DNA of 64,000 bases, taken from NCBI GenBank assembly GCA_016872645.1, contig VGZH01000011.1, positions 17,759 to 81,758 on the forward strand, in the 5' to 3' direction. Position 1 is the stretch's first letter; every line of letters begins with the position of its first letter. The notes beneath the pieces were generated by a model. That model was not told the origin of the DNA and made no database searches. It worked only from the letters and a program-made list of their open reading frames with translations. Position numbers and translations under genes: made by a program. This document shows positions 36,612-48,000 of this stretch, piece after piece. This DNA is from Planctomycetota bacterium (GTDB lineage Bacteria > Planctomycetota > Planctomycetia > Planctomycetales > Planctomycetaceae).

Positions 36612-37790
36612 ATGCGATTCCACGATCGAGACTCCGTGATGCGACACGTCTTCGAGCTGGCAGCTCGCGGACAGGGATTTGTTGAACCCAATCCGATGGT
36701 CGGGGCGGTGCTCGTCGATGACGAGTTGCGGCTGCTGGGTGAGGGCTTTCATCGGCAGTTCGGCGGGCCGCACGCGGAGATCGAGGCGATTGCCGATGCG
36801 ACGATGCGTCGTCGCAAGAACAGGCTGAAAGACGCGACGCTGTTCGTGTCGCTGGAGCCGTGCTGCCACTTCGGCAAGACGCCACCCTGTTCGCAAGCGA
36901 TTCTCGCAGCGGGTATTCGTAAAGTCGTCATCGGGCGCACGGACCCGAACCCGCAAGTCGCTGGCGGGGGCATCGCCGAACTGCGAGCAGCTGGTGTCGA
37001 GGTCGAAGTCGGACTGCTCGAAGATGAGGCGAAGCGGCTTACAGCGCCGTTTGCCAAACGGCTGATCATTGGAATGCCGTGGGTGATCGCCAAGTGGGCG
37101 ATGAGCTGGGACGGCAAGATCGCGACCAGCTCGGGCGACTCAAAATGGATCAGCAATGAAGCCTCACGCGCTGTCGTACATCGACTTCGCGGACGCATGG
37201 ATGCGATCATCGTCGGAGCGGAAACCGCGCGACGCGACGATCCGATGCTGACCGCTCGGCCCGCCGGGCCGCGAGTTGCAACGCGCGTGGTGCTCGATTC
37301 GATGGCCTCGCTGCGGACGGAGTTGCAGTTGGTACAGACGGCGAATGACGTTCCGCTGCTAATTCTCACCAGCCCGGACGCACCGACTGACAACGTTGCT
37401 CGCTTGCGAGCAGCCGGTGCCGAGGTTTGTGCGCTGGGTGTCGAAACTAATCAAACTGCTGCACCCGCAACCGCCAAGGATCCCAAGAAGATCAGGCCGG
37501 TCGAGCCGCACGCGGTGTTGGCCGAACTCGGACGCCGCGGAATGACCAATGTGTTGATCGAAGGAGGCGCGGCCGTGTTGGGAGCGTTCGCCGATTTGGA
37601 TTTGATTGATGAAGTGCAGGTCTTCATCGGCTCCAAGCTGATCGGCGGGCAAGCGGCCCCGGGCCCCTTGAGCGGCATCGGCTGCGGTCCGCTGTCACAA
37701 GCTCGACTGCTGGAAGACGTGCAGGTCGAAGCATTGGATGGCGACTTGTTTTTATCCGGCCGAGTACGCGGGAAAGCGGGATCGAAGTGA
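36612..37790 (+). CDS. ribD: Riboflavin biosynthesis deaminase/reductase
   Basis: Predicted 392 aa. The N-terminal deaminase has EPNPMVGAVLV, the zinc His in GGPHAEIEAI and the Cys pair in LEPCCHFGKTPPC. The C-terminal reductase has KWAMSWDGKIATSSGDSKWI, IIVGAETARRDDPMLTAR and LIEGGAAVLGAF. A short insertion (TAAPATAKDPKK) lies in the reductase domain. It deaminates and reduces the pyrimidine intermediate of riboflavin synthesis. It stands alone; other rib genes are not in the window. Confidence 0.96.
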   Translation: MRFHDRDSVMRHVFELAARGQGFVEPNPMVGAVLVDDELRLLGEGFHRQFGGPHAEIEAIADATMRRRKNRLKDATLFVSLEPCCHFGKTPPCSQAILAAGIRKVVIGRTDPNPQVAGGGIAELRAAGVEVEVGLLEDEAKRLTAPFAKRLIIGMPWVIAKWAMSWDGKIATSSGDSKWISNEASRAVVHRLRGRMDAIIVGAETARRDDPMLTARPAGPRVATRVVLDSMASLRTELQLVQTANDVPLLILTSPDAPTDNVARLRAAGAEVCALGVETNQTAAPATAKDPKKIRPVEPHAVLAELGRRGMTNVLIEGGAAVLGAFADLDLIDEVQVFIGSKLIGGQAAPGPLSGIGCGPLSQARLLEDVQVEALDGDLFLSGRVRGKAGSK

Positions 37791-37881
37791 GCGGCAAGGT
37801 GCCAGCCTGACTCCACGTGACGATTAACTGGATTGGCCGCCGGGATTCAAAGGAAAGCTGTTCTACCACGATGTCGGCACG

Positions 37882-37902
37882 AAAAAGCCGAACGCCTTCG
37901 GC
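37882..37902 (-). terminator. Rho-independent terminator for the SHD1 protein gene
   Basis: On the minus strand GCCGAAGGCGTTCGGC forms a 6-base stem with a 4-base loop and is followed by TTTTT. It lies about 60 bases beyond the minus-strand stop at 37961. Confidence 0.8.
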
Positions 37903-37960
37903 CTGTGAGTCGCGCATGGCGGAGTCTGGGAAGGGTGCTCCGACAAGTAGGAGAGAGCTG

Positions 37961-39415
37961 CTACTTCGCTTCGGCAATCTTCCGTGCGAGGGCCTGATCA
38001 TCTTTGCTGAGACGATTGAGGGACATCTTGACTTCTTTGCCGTCTTTTCGCTTCAGAGTCACCTCACCGTTCTTGAGAGAAACGAATTCGGCCTCGATCG
38101 CGAACTTGCCAGTGCTGTCAGTCCAGGTTCGTATGACATTCAGGTCGGACCGAAGTTCGAAGGGATTCTCATTCTCAGACGCAACAGTCGACTTCATCTC
38201 CCCCTTTTTCTCGTCCGATTTCGAATCAGGCCCTTCCACCAGAACCTTCCAACGGGACCAGGCAGCCTCGGCCATCACTCGAGTCGGCCGATTTGCAGCC
38301 TTCAGATGTGGCTGAATGGCAAGAGCGATGTCTTTGTCATCCGGATGGGGATTCATGATCTTCAGTTTGACCAACTGTCCCGTCAGCCGACTGAATTCTG
38401 TAGAGCTCAGATCTTCCAGAATCTTTTTCTTTTCATCGGCCGAAATCGGTTTTGGTTTTCCGGCGATCCGATCCTGAAGAGCCTGCTGCTCTTCGGCAGC
38501 TCTTTTCTCGCGCTCCGCGAGGAATGACTCCAGCTTGTCTTCCGATATTCGCTGGTAATTGACTTTGACGGGAATTTCCAGAGTTGAGTTCTTCGTTTTC
38601 AAGACCATTCTCTGACTGAAGTTCATTGAAGCCGGAAGCCCGATCTTCGTATCAAATCCCCAGTTCCCTTCGCCGTTGACTTCAATTGCAGGATCATCCG
38701 GACCGGAAGAGGGCATTGAAAATGAGTACTTCCTGCTAATGGTCGCGACATCCCTGTTAACGGCACCCACTTTGTATTCGGATCGTTCTTTAGCGGACGT
38801 CTGGCGTTCAGGCTTATCAAACGGAGTCCTCGGAAACGGAAAGTCAGAATCACGGCCACCTTGGCGAACAGTGACCCCGTTTTCAGCAACCCACGACTGT
38901 TGTCCGGCATCAGGCAAGGGCTCAAAGAACAGAAGCGAAAGATTCCCCAGCAAGTAGGGCAGTTGAGAATTGCTCTGCAGCGACACCACATCTCCATTCG
39001 AGGTCAGCGTCACTTGGTTTTCCGCCTGAAGCAGTCCACGCAGTTGATTGCCTCCAAAGGGACCGTCCGGTCGAAACGACGACATACCACCGGGACCAAA
39101 GGGGCCGCCCGGACCGAATCCGCGTCTTCGACTTGACCCGTCAGAATCCGACTTAACGGATTTTTTCAGGCCACCTTTGTAATGAAGCTGCACCGAACCA
39201 TCCGCGATGCGGACAACTCGGAAAACTGCGACCCCCTTGTGTGTTTCAACGCTGCCTGGAACTTCCCCGATGATTTCAACATCAAATGCAAATTTCTGAT
39301 CCTGCTTGAATTGATATTTCAGGTCGGCACCCTGACCGTCGCTGAGGCTCAGCAGTAAGATGATCGTTGCGCTAGTAACTCGAGGAACACTCAGCAGGGT
39401 TCGCAACGCCAACAT
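37961..39415 (-). CDS. Secreted SHD1-domain protein
   Basis: Predicted 484 aa. A signal peptide (ALRTLLSVPRVTSATIILLL, cleavage near GQGA) is followed by a beta-rich region with YQFKQDQKFAFDVEIIGEV, a Gly- and Pro-rich low-complexity stretch (GFGPGGPFGPGGMSS), and a charged helical segment. The C-terminal 55 residues, RTWTDSTGKFAIEAEF to LNRLSKDDQAL, match the SHD1 (SLA1 homology 1) domain. SHD1 proteins are common and unexplained in planctomycetes. The ATG at 39415 has GGAG 7 bases upstream; a GTG at 39421 overlaps that spacing. A possible partner is not evident. Confidence 0.82.
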   Translation of the reverse strand: MLALRTLLSVPRVTSATIILLLSLSDGQGADLKYQFKQDQKFAFDVEIIGEVPGSVETHKGVAVFRVVRIADGSVQLHYKGGLKKSVKSDSDGSSRRRGFGPGGPFGPGGMSSFRPDGPFGGNQLRGLLQAENQVTLTSNGDVVSLQSNSQLPYLLGNLSLLFFEPLPDAGQQSWVAENGVTVRQGGRDSDFPFPRTPFDKPERQTSAKERSEYKVGAVNRDVATISRKYSFSMPSSGPDDPAIEVNGEGNWGFDTKIGLPASMNFSQRMVLKTKNSTLEIPVKVNYQRISEDKLESFLAEREKRAAEEQQALQDRIAGKPKPISADEKKKILEDLSSTEFSRLTGQLVKLKIMNPHPDDKDIALAIQPHLKAANRPTRVMAEAAWSRWKVLVEGPDSKSDEKKGEMKSTVASENENPFELRSDLNVIRTWTDSTGKFAIEAEFVSLKNGEVTLKRKDGKEVKMSLNRLSKDDQALARKIAEAK

Positions 39416-39528
39416 CGTCACACTCCAAGCGGGAAACTATCAACGCGATCCGACTCATATCACACGCGCATGGGAGTAAAGGATGAACGGCTGAGGCTCA
39501 ACTGAATTGATTGGTATTGGAGAGGCTC

Positions 39529-39877
39529 ATGCGACTCTTCAACTCAACACACAGTCCTCTCGACCGGGCGCTGATGGCGATCGGTCTGTGTTTGCTGAGC
39601 GGGTTTGGTTCCACGACTTTCGCGGAGCCTCATGACGGCGCCGAAAAGGGGCCTGCCAACAAGGTCTCATTCGACCGCGATGTCCGGCCGATCCTTTCGA
39701 ATCATTGTTGGAAGTGTCTGCCACGACGCTGCATCGCCGCGATTACGCACGCGATCCAACAAACTCGTTGAGGTCTCTGAGGACATGGCCCGTTCTCACC
39801 TGCGTCGTCTCGCCGCCCGTCTGGGCGAATTTGACCGATCACGCCTCAACGCGCCCATAGCTCCAAGAGGTCCGGTA
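39529..39877 (+). pseudogene. Broken PSCyt1/DUF1549-type gene remnant
   Basis: The ATG at 39529 follows GGAGAGG, and the predicted start (a signal peptide, ALMAIGLCLLSGFGSTTFAE) leads to KVSFDRDVRPILSNHCWKC, the opening of planctomycete cytochrome c (PSCyt1) domains. In frame it then reads LPRRCIAA and stops at 39771, although such proteins are usually over 700 aa. In an alternative frame at the same spot CHDAAS follows, so a heme motif CWKCH could be restored by removing four bases. The rest of the gene is missing; the radical SAM gene ends at 39878 on the other strand. A truncated, frameshifted relic fits best. Confidence 0.7.
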
Positions 39878-41695
39878 CTACGCCAGCACAAACTCGTGGG
39901 CTTCGAGTTCCTCTCTCAGGTTATCTTCCGACGGGATGTTCTCGCCGGTCCAGACGATCGATGCGAACTGCCCGACGTCGTCGATCCAATCCAGACCAAC
40001 AGACTCGCGGCTCGACCACGGCAGCCGAATGACGATGTGCTTCGCTCCCTTTGGCCGGCCGAGCTGCATGGAATAAAACCGATCGAGATACGAGGGGTCT
40101 TGTAGGCAGGCGGTGCGAATTGCTTGCAGGAACGACATCGTCAAAGACGCGTGATCGCTGGTAGGTTCGAGAACGATTCGCAATGTCGAGTGCGGGTTGT
40201 CCTCTAGCAGCTGACGAATGATCTGACAGGCTTCGTCACGGTGTTGACGAAAGTCGGCCGCCTGCAAAAGCAACTCAAACGCCCCGCTGCGCTGCGCCGC
40301 CAAGGGGAGCGACTGGCGACTAGATTTATCGAAGTTCACCGAATGGGTGAAGAAAATGGTATCACGGCACTCGGCCAGCGGTATTTGGCGTTCAGTCGGC
40401 GAAGGCAGAGCGTCGAATTCGGTCTCGAAGATGTCCTCGGCTTCTTCCATCAGCTCGTACATCGTCGGCAAGTCGATGGTCGGCGTCTTGAGGACGTAAT
40501 ACGGCGAACGTGTCTGGTACTGCAGGCCGTGCATTGTTGCTTCCTGACGGAAAGCAGTGCCCGGCAAAATCGCGAGATTGAAGACCTGTACGCTGGAGTA
40601 CAGTCCGGTGTCTCGCAAGTAGTGCATGCCTCGGCGAACGGAGTCGGGTGTGTCGCCGGGAAGGCCGATGATCAGATCGACTTTGACCTTGATGCCGACA
40701 TCGAGCATCGCTTTCACGCCACGCTCGAAGGACTTCATGTTGTTCTTGCGGTCCATCAACTCCATCGCCAGCGGGTCGATGGATTGCAGGCCGATTTCGA
40801 CTTCCGTGAAATTGGCCTCGCGGAGCAGTTTCGCGATGTCGGCCGTGAGCCCCTCGGCTCGGAGTTCGCCGAAGTATTGCCACTGGTGCTCGGGATTCTG
40901 ATCGGACAGCAGCCGCACGAACTCGGCGAAATTGCGGGCTTGATTCAGCGTCGGGTCGAGCAGCACGACCTCTTTGACCCCTCGTTCCCGAGCGTATTGC
41001 AGATTGGCGATGATCTTGTCGCGCGAGACGAAATACAGGTCGTCGTAGCTCTTGGGGTAGTAGCAGAACTTGCACTTGAAGATGCAGCCGCGAATTGTCT
41101 CCAGCAGCAGCAGCTCCTCGTCGGCTGCATCGAGAATGCCTTCGAGGTACGGCGAACTGATTTCGTCTAAGCTCGCCAACGGCTGCCGAAACCCGGGCAG
41201 CGGACCGAGCACCGTACCCATCGAAACGTACAGCCCGGCGATCGGGTCGCGCGGGTGATTGTTGAACCGCAAAGCCGTCAGCAGCTCGGAAAAGGTCTGC
41301 TCTCCCTCGCCGATAGCGGCGAAGTCGATGGCCGGGTGTTGCAACACCCAGGCGTTGTCGGCGGTGACTTCGGGGCCACCGATGATGATCCGCAGGTCGG
41401 GCTGACGCTCCTTCAATCGGCTAGCGATCCAGAGGGTTCGGTCGATGTTCCAGAGGTAGCAAGTAAAACCGACAATCCACGGTTCGCGTGACAGGATTTC
41501 TTCGACTAAACCGCAGTCGCTGAGCGTGTTGGAGAGGCTCGGCGGAAAGATTTCGATGTCGTAGAACTCGTGCAATCCGCGCCGTTGGGCATACATCTTG
41601 AGGTAGCCGGCCGCAAGTGGAACGTTCCCCTTGGCTGGCTCCAGGCCCGGCTGAGGAATCGGCAGTTGCAGGAGTTGGATCGAACGGCGTGGCAT
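39878..41695 (-). CDS. B12-binding domain radical SAM protein
   Basis: Predicted 605 aa. The N-terminal cobalamin-binding-like region has LEPAKGNVPLAAGYLKMYAQ, VGFTCYLWNI, RIIIGGPEVTADN and GEGEQTFSELLTAL. The radical SAM cluster is CIFKCKFC (CxxxCxxC) followed by YYPKSYDDLYF. EVEIGLQSIDPLAMELM and KVDLIIGLPGDTPDSVRRGM are typical of the SPASM-less B12/radical SAM class. The last 130 residues are a separate domain with an unrecognised fold. A start at 41695 is preferred over TTG at 41788 because the recognisable domain begins there. Substrate unknown; no neighbour suggests it. Confidence 0.88.
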   Translation of the reverse strand: MPRRSIQLLQLPIPQPGLEPAKGNVPLAAGYLKMYAQRRGLHEFYDIEIFPPSLSNTLSDCGLVEEILSREPWIVGFTCYLWNIDRTLWIASRLKERQPDLRIIIGGPEVTADNAWVLQHPAIDFAAIGEGEQTFSELLTALRFNNHPRDPIAGLYVSMGTVLGPLPGFRQPLASLDEISSPYLEGILDAADEELLLLETIRGCIFKCKFCYYPKSYDDLYFVSRDKIIANLQYARERGVKEVVLLDPTLNQARNFAEFVRLLSDQNPEHQWQYFGELRAEGLTADIAKLLREANFTEVEIGLQSIDPLAMELMDRKNNMKSFERGVKAMLDVGIKVKVDLIIGLPGDTPDSVRRGMHYLRDTGLYSSVQVFNLAILPGTAFRQEATMHGLQYQTRSPYYVLKTPTIDLPTMYELMEEAEDIFETEFDALPSPTERQIPLAECRDTIFFTHSVNFDKSSRQSLPLAAQRSGAFELLLQAADFRQHRDEACQIIRQLLEDNPHSTLRIVLEPTSDHASLTMSFLQAIRTACLQDPSYLDRFYSMQLGRPKGAKHIVIRLPWSSRESVGLDWIDDVGQFASIVWTGENIPSEDNLREELEAHEFVLA

Positions 41696-42050
41696 GAAAA
41701 TGACTCTACTGGTGCTCTCCGGCAGCGGCAACGAGGGGTCGCGGCTTGAGTCGAGTCTGTCGTAATTCCAGAAAACTCCCACGGACAATCGGGTTGAACG
41801 TTACGACACGCAGGACTGTCACAACTTCGCAAAATGTCGAGATCGGACTACCCGCTGTGTTATGGCCAGCCGGTTGGGTATGACCAGAAAATTCTGATTA
41901 TCAGCTTTGCCCCTCCTTAATGGTCGGGTACTTTAGTCAGGTTGGGAAGCTTATTGTTGCTTCGCGGGCCAAATCGAAGTGCGGCGTGATTGGCACAATC
42001 GCTTTTATTGAGCTGAAAATCCGTTCGCCACAGAGTCAGGGAGTGCTTTC
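41696..42050. other. 355-base intergenic region before the first giant gene
   Basis: Between the leftward radical SAM gene and the rightward giant gene. It must carry promoters for both but shows no consensus that I can defend. There is no strong hairpin and no ORF of note. The ATG at 42051 is preceded by AGGGAG at roughly 9 bases upstream. Confidence 0.4.
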
Positions 42051-45000
42051 ATGTTCTTGTTGTCCTGGCTGAAGTCGTTTGAAGAAACGGTTCGCTTGTC
42101 ATCTCCCCGCGCTAGGTCGCACCGCAAACACCAGGGGCATCGCCCTTCTCAGTCACATTTGGTGGAACGCCTGGAAGAGCGTTTGGTGCTGACGTTTTCT
42201 CCGGCTATGAATGCGATCCCCACACCGTCACCGATTGCCAACAACTTGGTGTCGACGCAGCTGACCAATTCCGTTCCAGTTGGCTCAGGTTCCTTCGTGG
42301 TGACGGACGCCAGTGTATTTCCAGCGGCCCCGTTCGACATTCGCTTGGAAAGCGAGACACTGACAGTCACTAATGTGACGGGGAACGCGTTGACGCTGTT
42401 GACTCCCACGACTGCGGCTCACAACGGATCGGCGACTGCTCCGCTGGAAGTAGCGTATGTCCTGACGATCAACCTCAGCGGCATCACGAACGGAGACGGC
42501 GGCTTTTTGACGGCCGGACAGATCACTGTCGACTCGGTGACTCCGACCGCCTTCACCAATGACCTATTGCTGCGCAATTTGAGCGTGGTCTTTCCCGGAA
42601 ATCAGACGACGGCGAGGCTGCGCTATGAAATTGATGCGTTGGGACTCTCGGGCACGAATGTTGTGAACTTGAAGCTCGATGATGGTGTCGATGCTCCGTC
42701 GATTTTCTCAGTGACGATTTCGGTCTATGACCCCACTGTCTTGATCTCGAACTGGCGCGGCGGGGCACCGGGCGAGTTTGCTCAGGTCATTGATCAGAGC
42801 GATACGGCAACCGGACCTGTCACAACCTGGCCCGGACAATCCAGCCCGGACCTTTCAAACGTCACGCAGATCAATTCCACCGCCAACAGCGTCTACATTT
42901 CGGCGCCTGAACTCGCGGACTACGTGATGGGGCCTTGGAACGGCCTAAACCCGTCCACGACCTTGCCCAAGGATCAGCAGACGATCTTTCGATTCAATCA
43001 GGGTCCAACCCCGGCGGTGATGGGCAGCCATACCCAGACGGATGAACTCAAAGCGGTTGGATTGCTCGTAAATGGTGTTGCGATCCATGACCAGCGGGAC
43101 GGATTCTCGTGGAATAACAACCCTTCCCCTCCGTTTAACCCGGGTGTTTATAAGACAAGCGGCAGCGGATTCGGGATGCCCAAAGGTGATGGATTTTGGA
43201 ATCGCAACACGGCAGAGAAGGACCCAGCGACGTTGGATCATGCCAACGGACATCCTTCCACCTCGATTTCCGGCGAGTACCACAACCACATCAATCCTGT
43301 CGCTCTGCGAGCGGAACTGTACGACAACATTTATTACTCCGGTTCGACTGCAACGGGGCTCTTTCCGTTCGATCGTGGAGTCGTCACCGGTGCCTCGAAT
43401 ACCAGCCCGATTGTGATCACTTCGGCTGGACATCATCTGGCGAACGGCTGGCAGATCACGATCTCCGGCGTCAACGGCAACACGGCCGCCAATGGCAACT
43501 TCAAGGTGGACAACGTCACGGCGAATACCTTCGAACTGGTCGACTCCGACGGCAATGGGACGTATACAAGCGGTGGGACTTGGTCCACCGTCGAAATTCG
43601 GCCCGACTTTGACAGCGACAATTACGACGAGGAAACCGATCCGAACCTTCTGCGGCACTCGCCGATTATCGGCTGGGCTTTGGACGGCTATCCGATCTAT
43701 GGACCGTATGGCTATTCCGATCCGCTGGATGACAGCAGTTCGATCGAGCGGATAGATTCCAGCTTTCAATTGCGGAGCATCACGACCCGCACAGCGCTCC
43801 CCGGATTCGCGGCACAGGCGCGATTTGGCGACAACGTGACGCTCATTGGCGGTGAGTTTCCGTTGTTGCCGAACCGATTCGGCCCGGACGTGAGCGGGGC
43901 GTTTCCGCTGGGTTACTTTGTGGAAGACTTCGAGTACGTTCCAGGACTGGGTGACCTGGATCAGTACAACTCGCGCTTCACGGTCACGCCGGAATTTCCC
44001 AACGGCACGCAAGCCTATTTCATGACGATCGACGCCTCGGGCGATGCCGCGTTTCCGTTCTCCGTGGGCCGGCAATTCTTTGGGAAGGTGACGGCGGCAC
44101 GCGTTACCAGCATTCCCACGACCGCGACGTTGGAGTTCGACGCAAACAACACCCCTCCGTCATTCAGTTTCATCTCGGATCGAACCATTTATCTCAACAC
44201 CAGCACCGGTCCTCTGAATTTCACCTTCAGCGATACGCAGACACCGATCTCGCAATTGAACGTGGAGTTCGATTCGTCCAACCGGACATTGGTGCCACTG
44301 TCGGGAGTCGTGTTGAACGGCAGCGGCGCGAGCCGCACGGTGACTGTCACTCCCGCCGCCAATCAGGTGGGGACGACGACGATCAAGTTGTCCGCCGTGG
44401 ATGGCTTGGACGCGCGCGGCAGCGTCTCGTTTACGGTGAACGTCGTGTCGGGACGCAACATTCCGACGCTCGACGATCTCCTCGCAATGACTGGCTCAGA
44501 CTTCCTGACGATCGAGGATGCGGGGCAACACGCCTTGGCGTTGCGAGGCATTACGGATGCGGACGGTAATACGCAGCCGCTGAACGTCACGGCGACCACA
44601 TCGGATTCCACCCTGATCCAAAATTTGCTCGTCGCCTACTCGTCGAACCTGACCACCGCGACGGCGTTCTTTAAGACAGCTCCCAACGCTTCGGGGACCG
44701 CCACGATTTCCGTCAAGGTTGAAGATGGCGGATTCGACCGCAATCTGGCGACACCTGGCGATAATCAATTCACGACGAAAACGATCTCGGTGCAAGTCGG
44801 CCCCTCCGCCGACGCGCCAACCTTGAATACCCCCGCGTCGCCGACCATCGCCGAAAGTCTGACAGCGACACAGCGGTCGGTGGAGTTTGGAAACCTCACG
44901 GATGGAGACGCGAATACTCAGAGCTTGCGAATCAGCGCCACGAGCAGCAATCAAACTTTGATCCCGGATGCCAGTTTGCTCTTCAACTTTGGCGGTGCCG

Positions 45001-48000
45001 ATCTCGCGGCGACTCCGTTTGTCCAATTGGCTAAGCCGGCTCCGAATGCCGGCATTCTCAGATATACGCCGGCGGCACAACGCAGCGGCGTGGCGACCAT
45101 CACGATGGTGGTGACCGATGCGGGTCCCGACCTGAATTTCGGAACGACGGATGACCAGACCATCACTCGGTTCTTCACGGTGACGGTCACGCCGGTCAAC
45201 GATCGGCCGCGAGTGGACGCGGCAGTCTCGTTGGATAGTGGAGTTCCCACGACTGGCCCGCTTGAAGTGAATGCCAATCTGACGCTGCCGCTCGTGTCAC
45301 ACACGATCGACTTGACGGGGATCGACCCCGGCCCGTTTGAATCCACGCAACAATTGCGAGTGACGGTCAGCAGTAACAATGGCACGCTGATCTCAAATCC
45401 AACGGTGAGTTACACGCCCGGAAGCAGTGTCGCCCAAGTGACCTTTACGCCCAATCAGAACCAATCCGGGATCGCCAATTTGACGGTTCAGATTGTGGAC
45501 GAAGGAGCGGACGGAGACATCAATCGAACGTTCGACAATCTCGTTTTCAACAAAGTCATCAGTGTCAAAGTCAAGCCGTTCAATAATCCTCCGACGTTGA
45601 ATCCCGTCGCGTTGCCGACGGGAGCTTTGTCGGCCGCCGTGGTCTCGCCGACCGTCACGACGATCACGCTGGTTGATGCGTCCAAATTCCCAGCCACGGC
45701 GTCGGTCGCGAATCCATTTGCGATTCAAGTTGGTAACGAACGAATGCGCGTGGTCGGTGTTTCTGGGAAAACGTTTACTGTTCAACGCGGAACTTTCTTT
45801 GGAACGACGCCCGCATCGCATCCCGTGACGGACGCCGTCAGTCAGATCGTGATGGAAGATACCAACGAAACCCAGATCGCGTTGCCGGGCATCACGGCCG
45901 GTGCGCTGGGAACCGCCGGTGGGACGGAAACGCAAATTCTAAAGGTCACTCCGTCGATCGTTGCCAGTTCGATTCCCGGACTGATTTCAAATCTCGCGGT
46001 CGATTATGCGTCGCCGAATACGGCCGGCACGCTCAGGTTTACTCCGGCACCAAATCTGTTCGGCACCGCGACGATCCGTGTCACGGTCGAGGACGCGGGA
46101 CTTAACGGCACGCTGGTGGATTCTGGGACTACGGATAACGCGACGTTCTTCCGCGATATTACGATCACGGTCAACAACATTGCCGACCTGCCGACTTTGA
46201 ATCAGCCCGCTAACTTGGTCTTCGTCGAAGGAGTCTCGAGCAACCTGATTCCCCTCAGTGGCATCAGCGATGGGGACTTGAATACTCAATCGCTGACGAT
46301 CACCGCGACGAACGGTAACTCGCCGTTGTTCAACAGCAACAACATCCCGGTGCTGTTCACGCAGAGCCTGATCAATCCCGATGCCACGTTGCAGAACGCA
46401 ACACTCGATCTCACGTCGGTTTTGCAGCCAGCGGCGTCGGGGACGGCGGTCATCACGGTGAATGTGACGGATGCCAATGGAACGACCACCAAGACGTTTA
46501 ACCTTCAGGTCGCGAGCATTGCCGCCAACGACCCGCCGACGCTCAATGCGATTGTGGATGTCTCCCGATCCGAAGACACCACTTCGATTCCGATTACTTT
46601 GGCCGGCATTTCGGCCGGACCGAACGAATCGCAGAACCTGACGATCACCGTCACCAGCGATCAGCCGACGAAGATTCCGAGTCTGGGAGCGATCGCGTAC
46701 ACGCAAGGCTCGCCGACCGCTGCGTTTGATCTGTTGCCCGTGGCGAACGCCTTCGGTGATGTGAACATCACTGTCACCGTGACCGACGATAGTTCGATTG
46801 CGACTGATTCAACTCCGAAGAGTTTTTCCAAGACCTTCAAAGTCACTCTGACTCCCGTCAACGACGCGCCGACGCTTAACGCCAGCACGGGTTCGATCGC
46901 GGAGAACTCAGCCAATGGGACAGCCGTTCTGACCCTCGACTTCCAGGACATTGATACGCCGAATAACCAGCTTGGCTTCAGCATTGTGACGGGGAACACC
47001 GGCGGTGCGTTCTCCATCGACGGCAACGGAGTCTTGCGCGTCGCCAACAGCACGGCGTTGAACTTCGAGGCGACTCCGTCCTTCACGTTGAAGGTCAAAG
47101 TGAACGACAACAGCGCTGTGGCCCCAACGGGTCTCTCGTCGCTCACTCAGGACATCACCGTCAACCTGACGGATACCGCCGAAACGTTGTTGATCAATGT
47201 TGGTAATTGGGCTGGCACATCCGGTCTGACCTTGGTGCGGACGGGCGACCTTGGCGAAACACTACGTATTCGCAATTCCGGCAATAATCAGAACATCGCC
47301 GCCATTCCGGCTCAGGCATTCGCCAAAGTGACCAACGTCGTCGTCTTCGGCCGTGCCAACGTCCTGGATACGTTGACGCTGGATTACACAGGCGGAGACC
47401 CCGTGCCCGCTGGCGGATTGGTGTTCAACGCGGATTCCAACACCAGCGACACGCTGCGGTTTGTGAATGCCACGTTCAACCAACTCGAAACGGTCTTCAG
47501 CTCGGCGAACTCCGCGTCGATCAGCGATAGCGGTTCTCCGACGGGACCGATTCAGGTGGTCAACGTGGAGGTTCTGAAATTCGAGGCGAGCGTCAGTGCG
47601 ACCTCGTCTTTGCGCTTCGTCTTCAATGAGACGGCAAACGTTGTCGCCTTCGCCGAGGACGGGCTGGCGACGAATGATCTCAGCAAATTCACGTCAAGCA
47701 GTGCACCGACAGTCATCTTCCCGACGCTGGCGAAGCTCTCGCTGGATGTCGGTCACGGCAACAACCGCGTCACGTTCACCTCGATTGAGGATCCGGACTC
47801 TGGGCCGGCAATCACGGTTCAGGGTGGCAGCGGCAACGATGAGTTCACGGCGGGGACTTCCTTTGCTCGTTCGCTGTTGTTGCTGGGTGGCGCCGGCAAC
47901 GACACGCTCATCGGCGGTATCAATGCCGATACCCTGCAAGGGGAAGAGGGCAACGATGTGCTGACCGGCTTGCTCGGCAATGACAGCATCGATGGCGGTT

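Noticed and set aside
41991..42007. Sigma-54-like TGGCAC upstream of the first giant gene
   Set aside because: The -24 half fits, but no GC doublet stands at the required -12 position.
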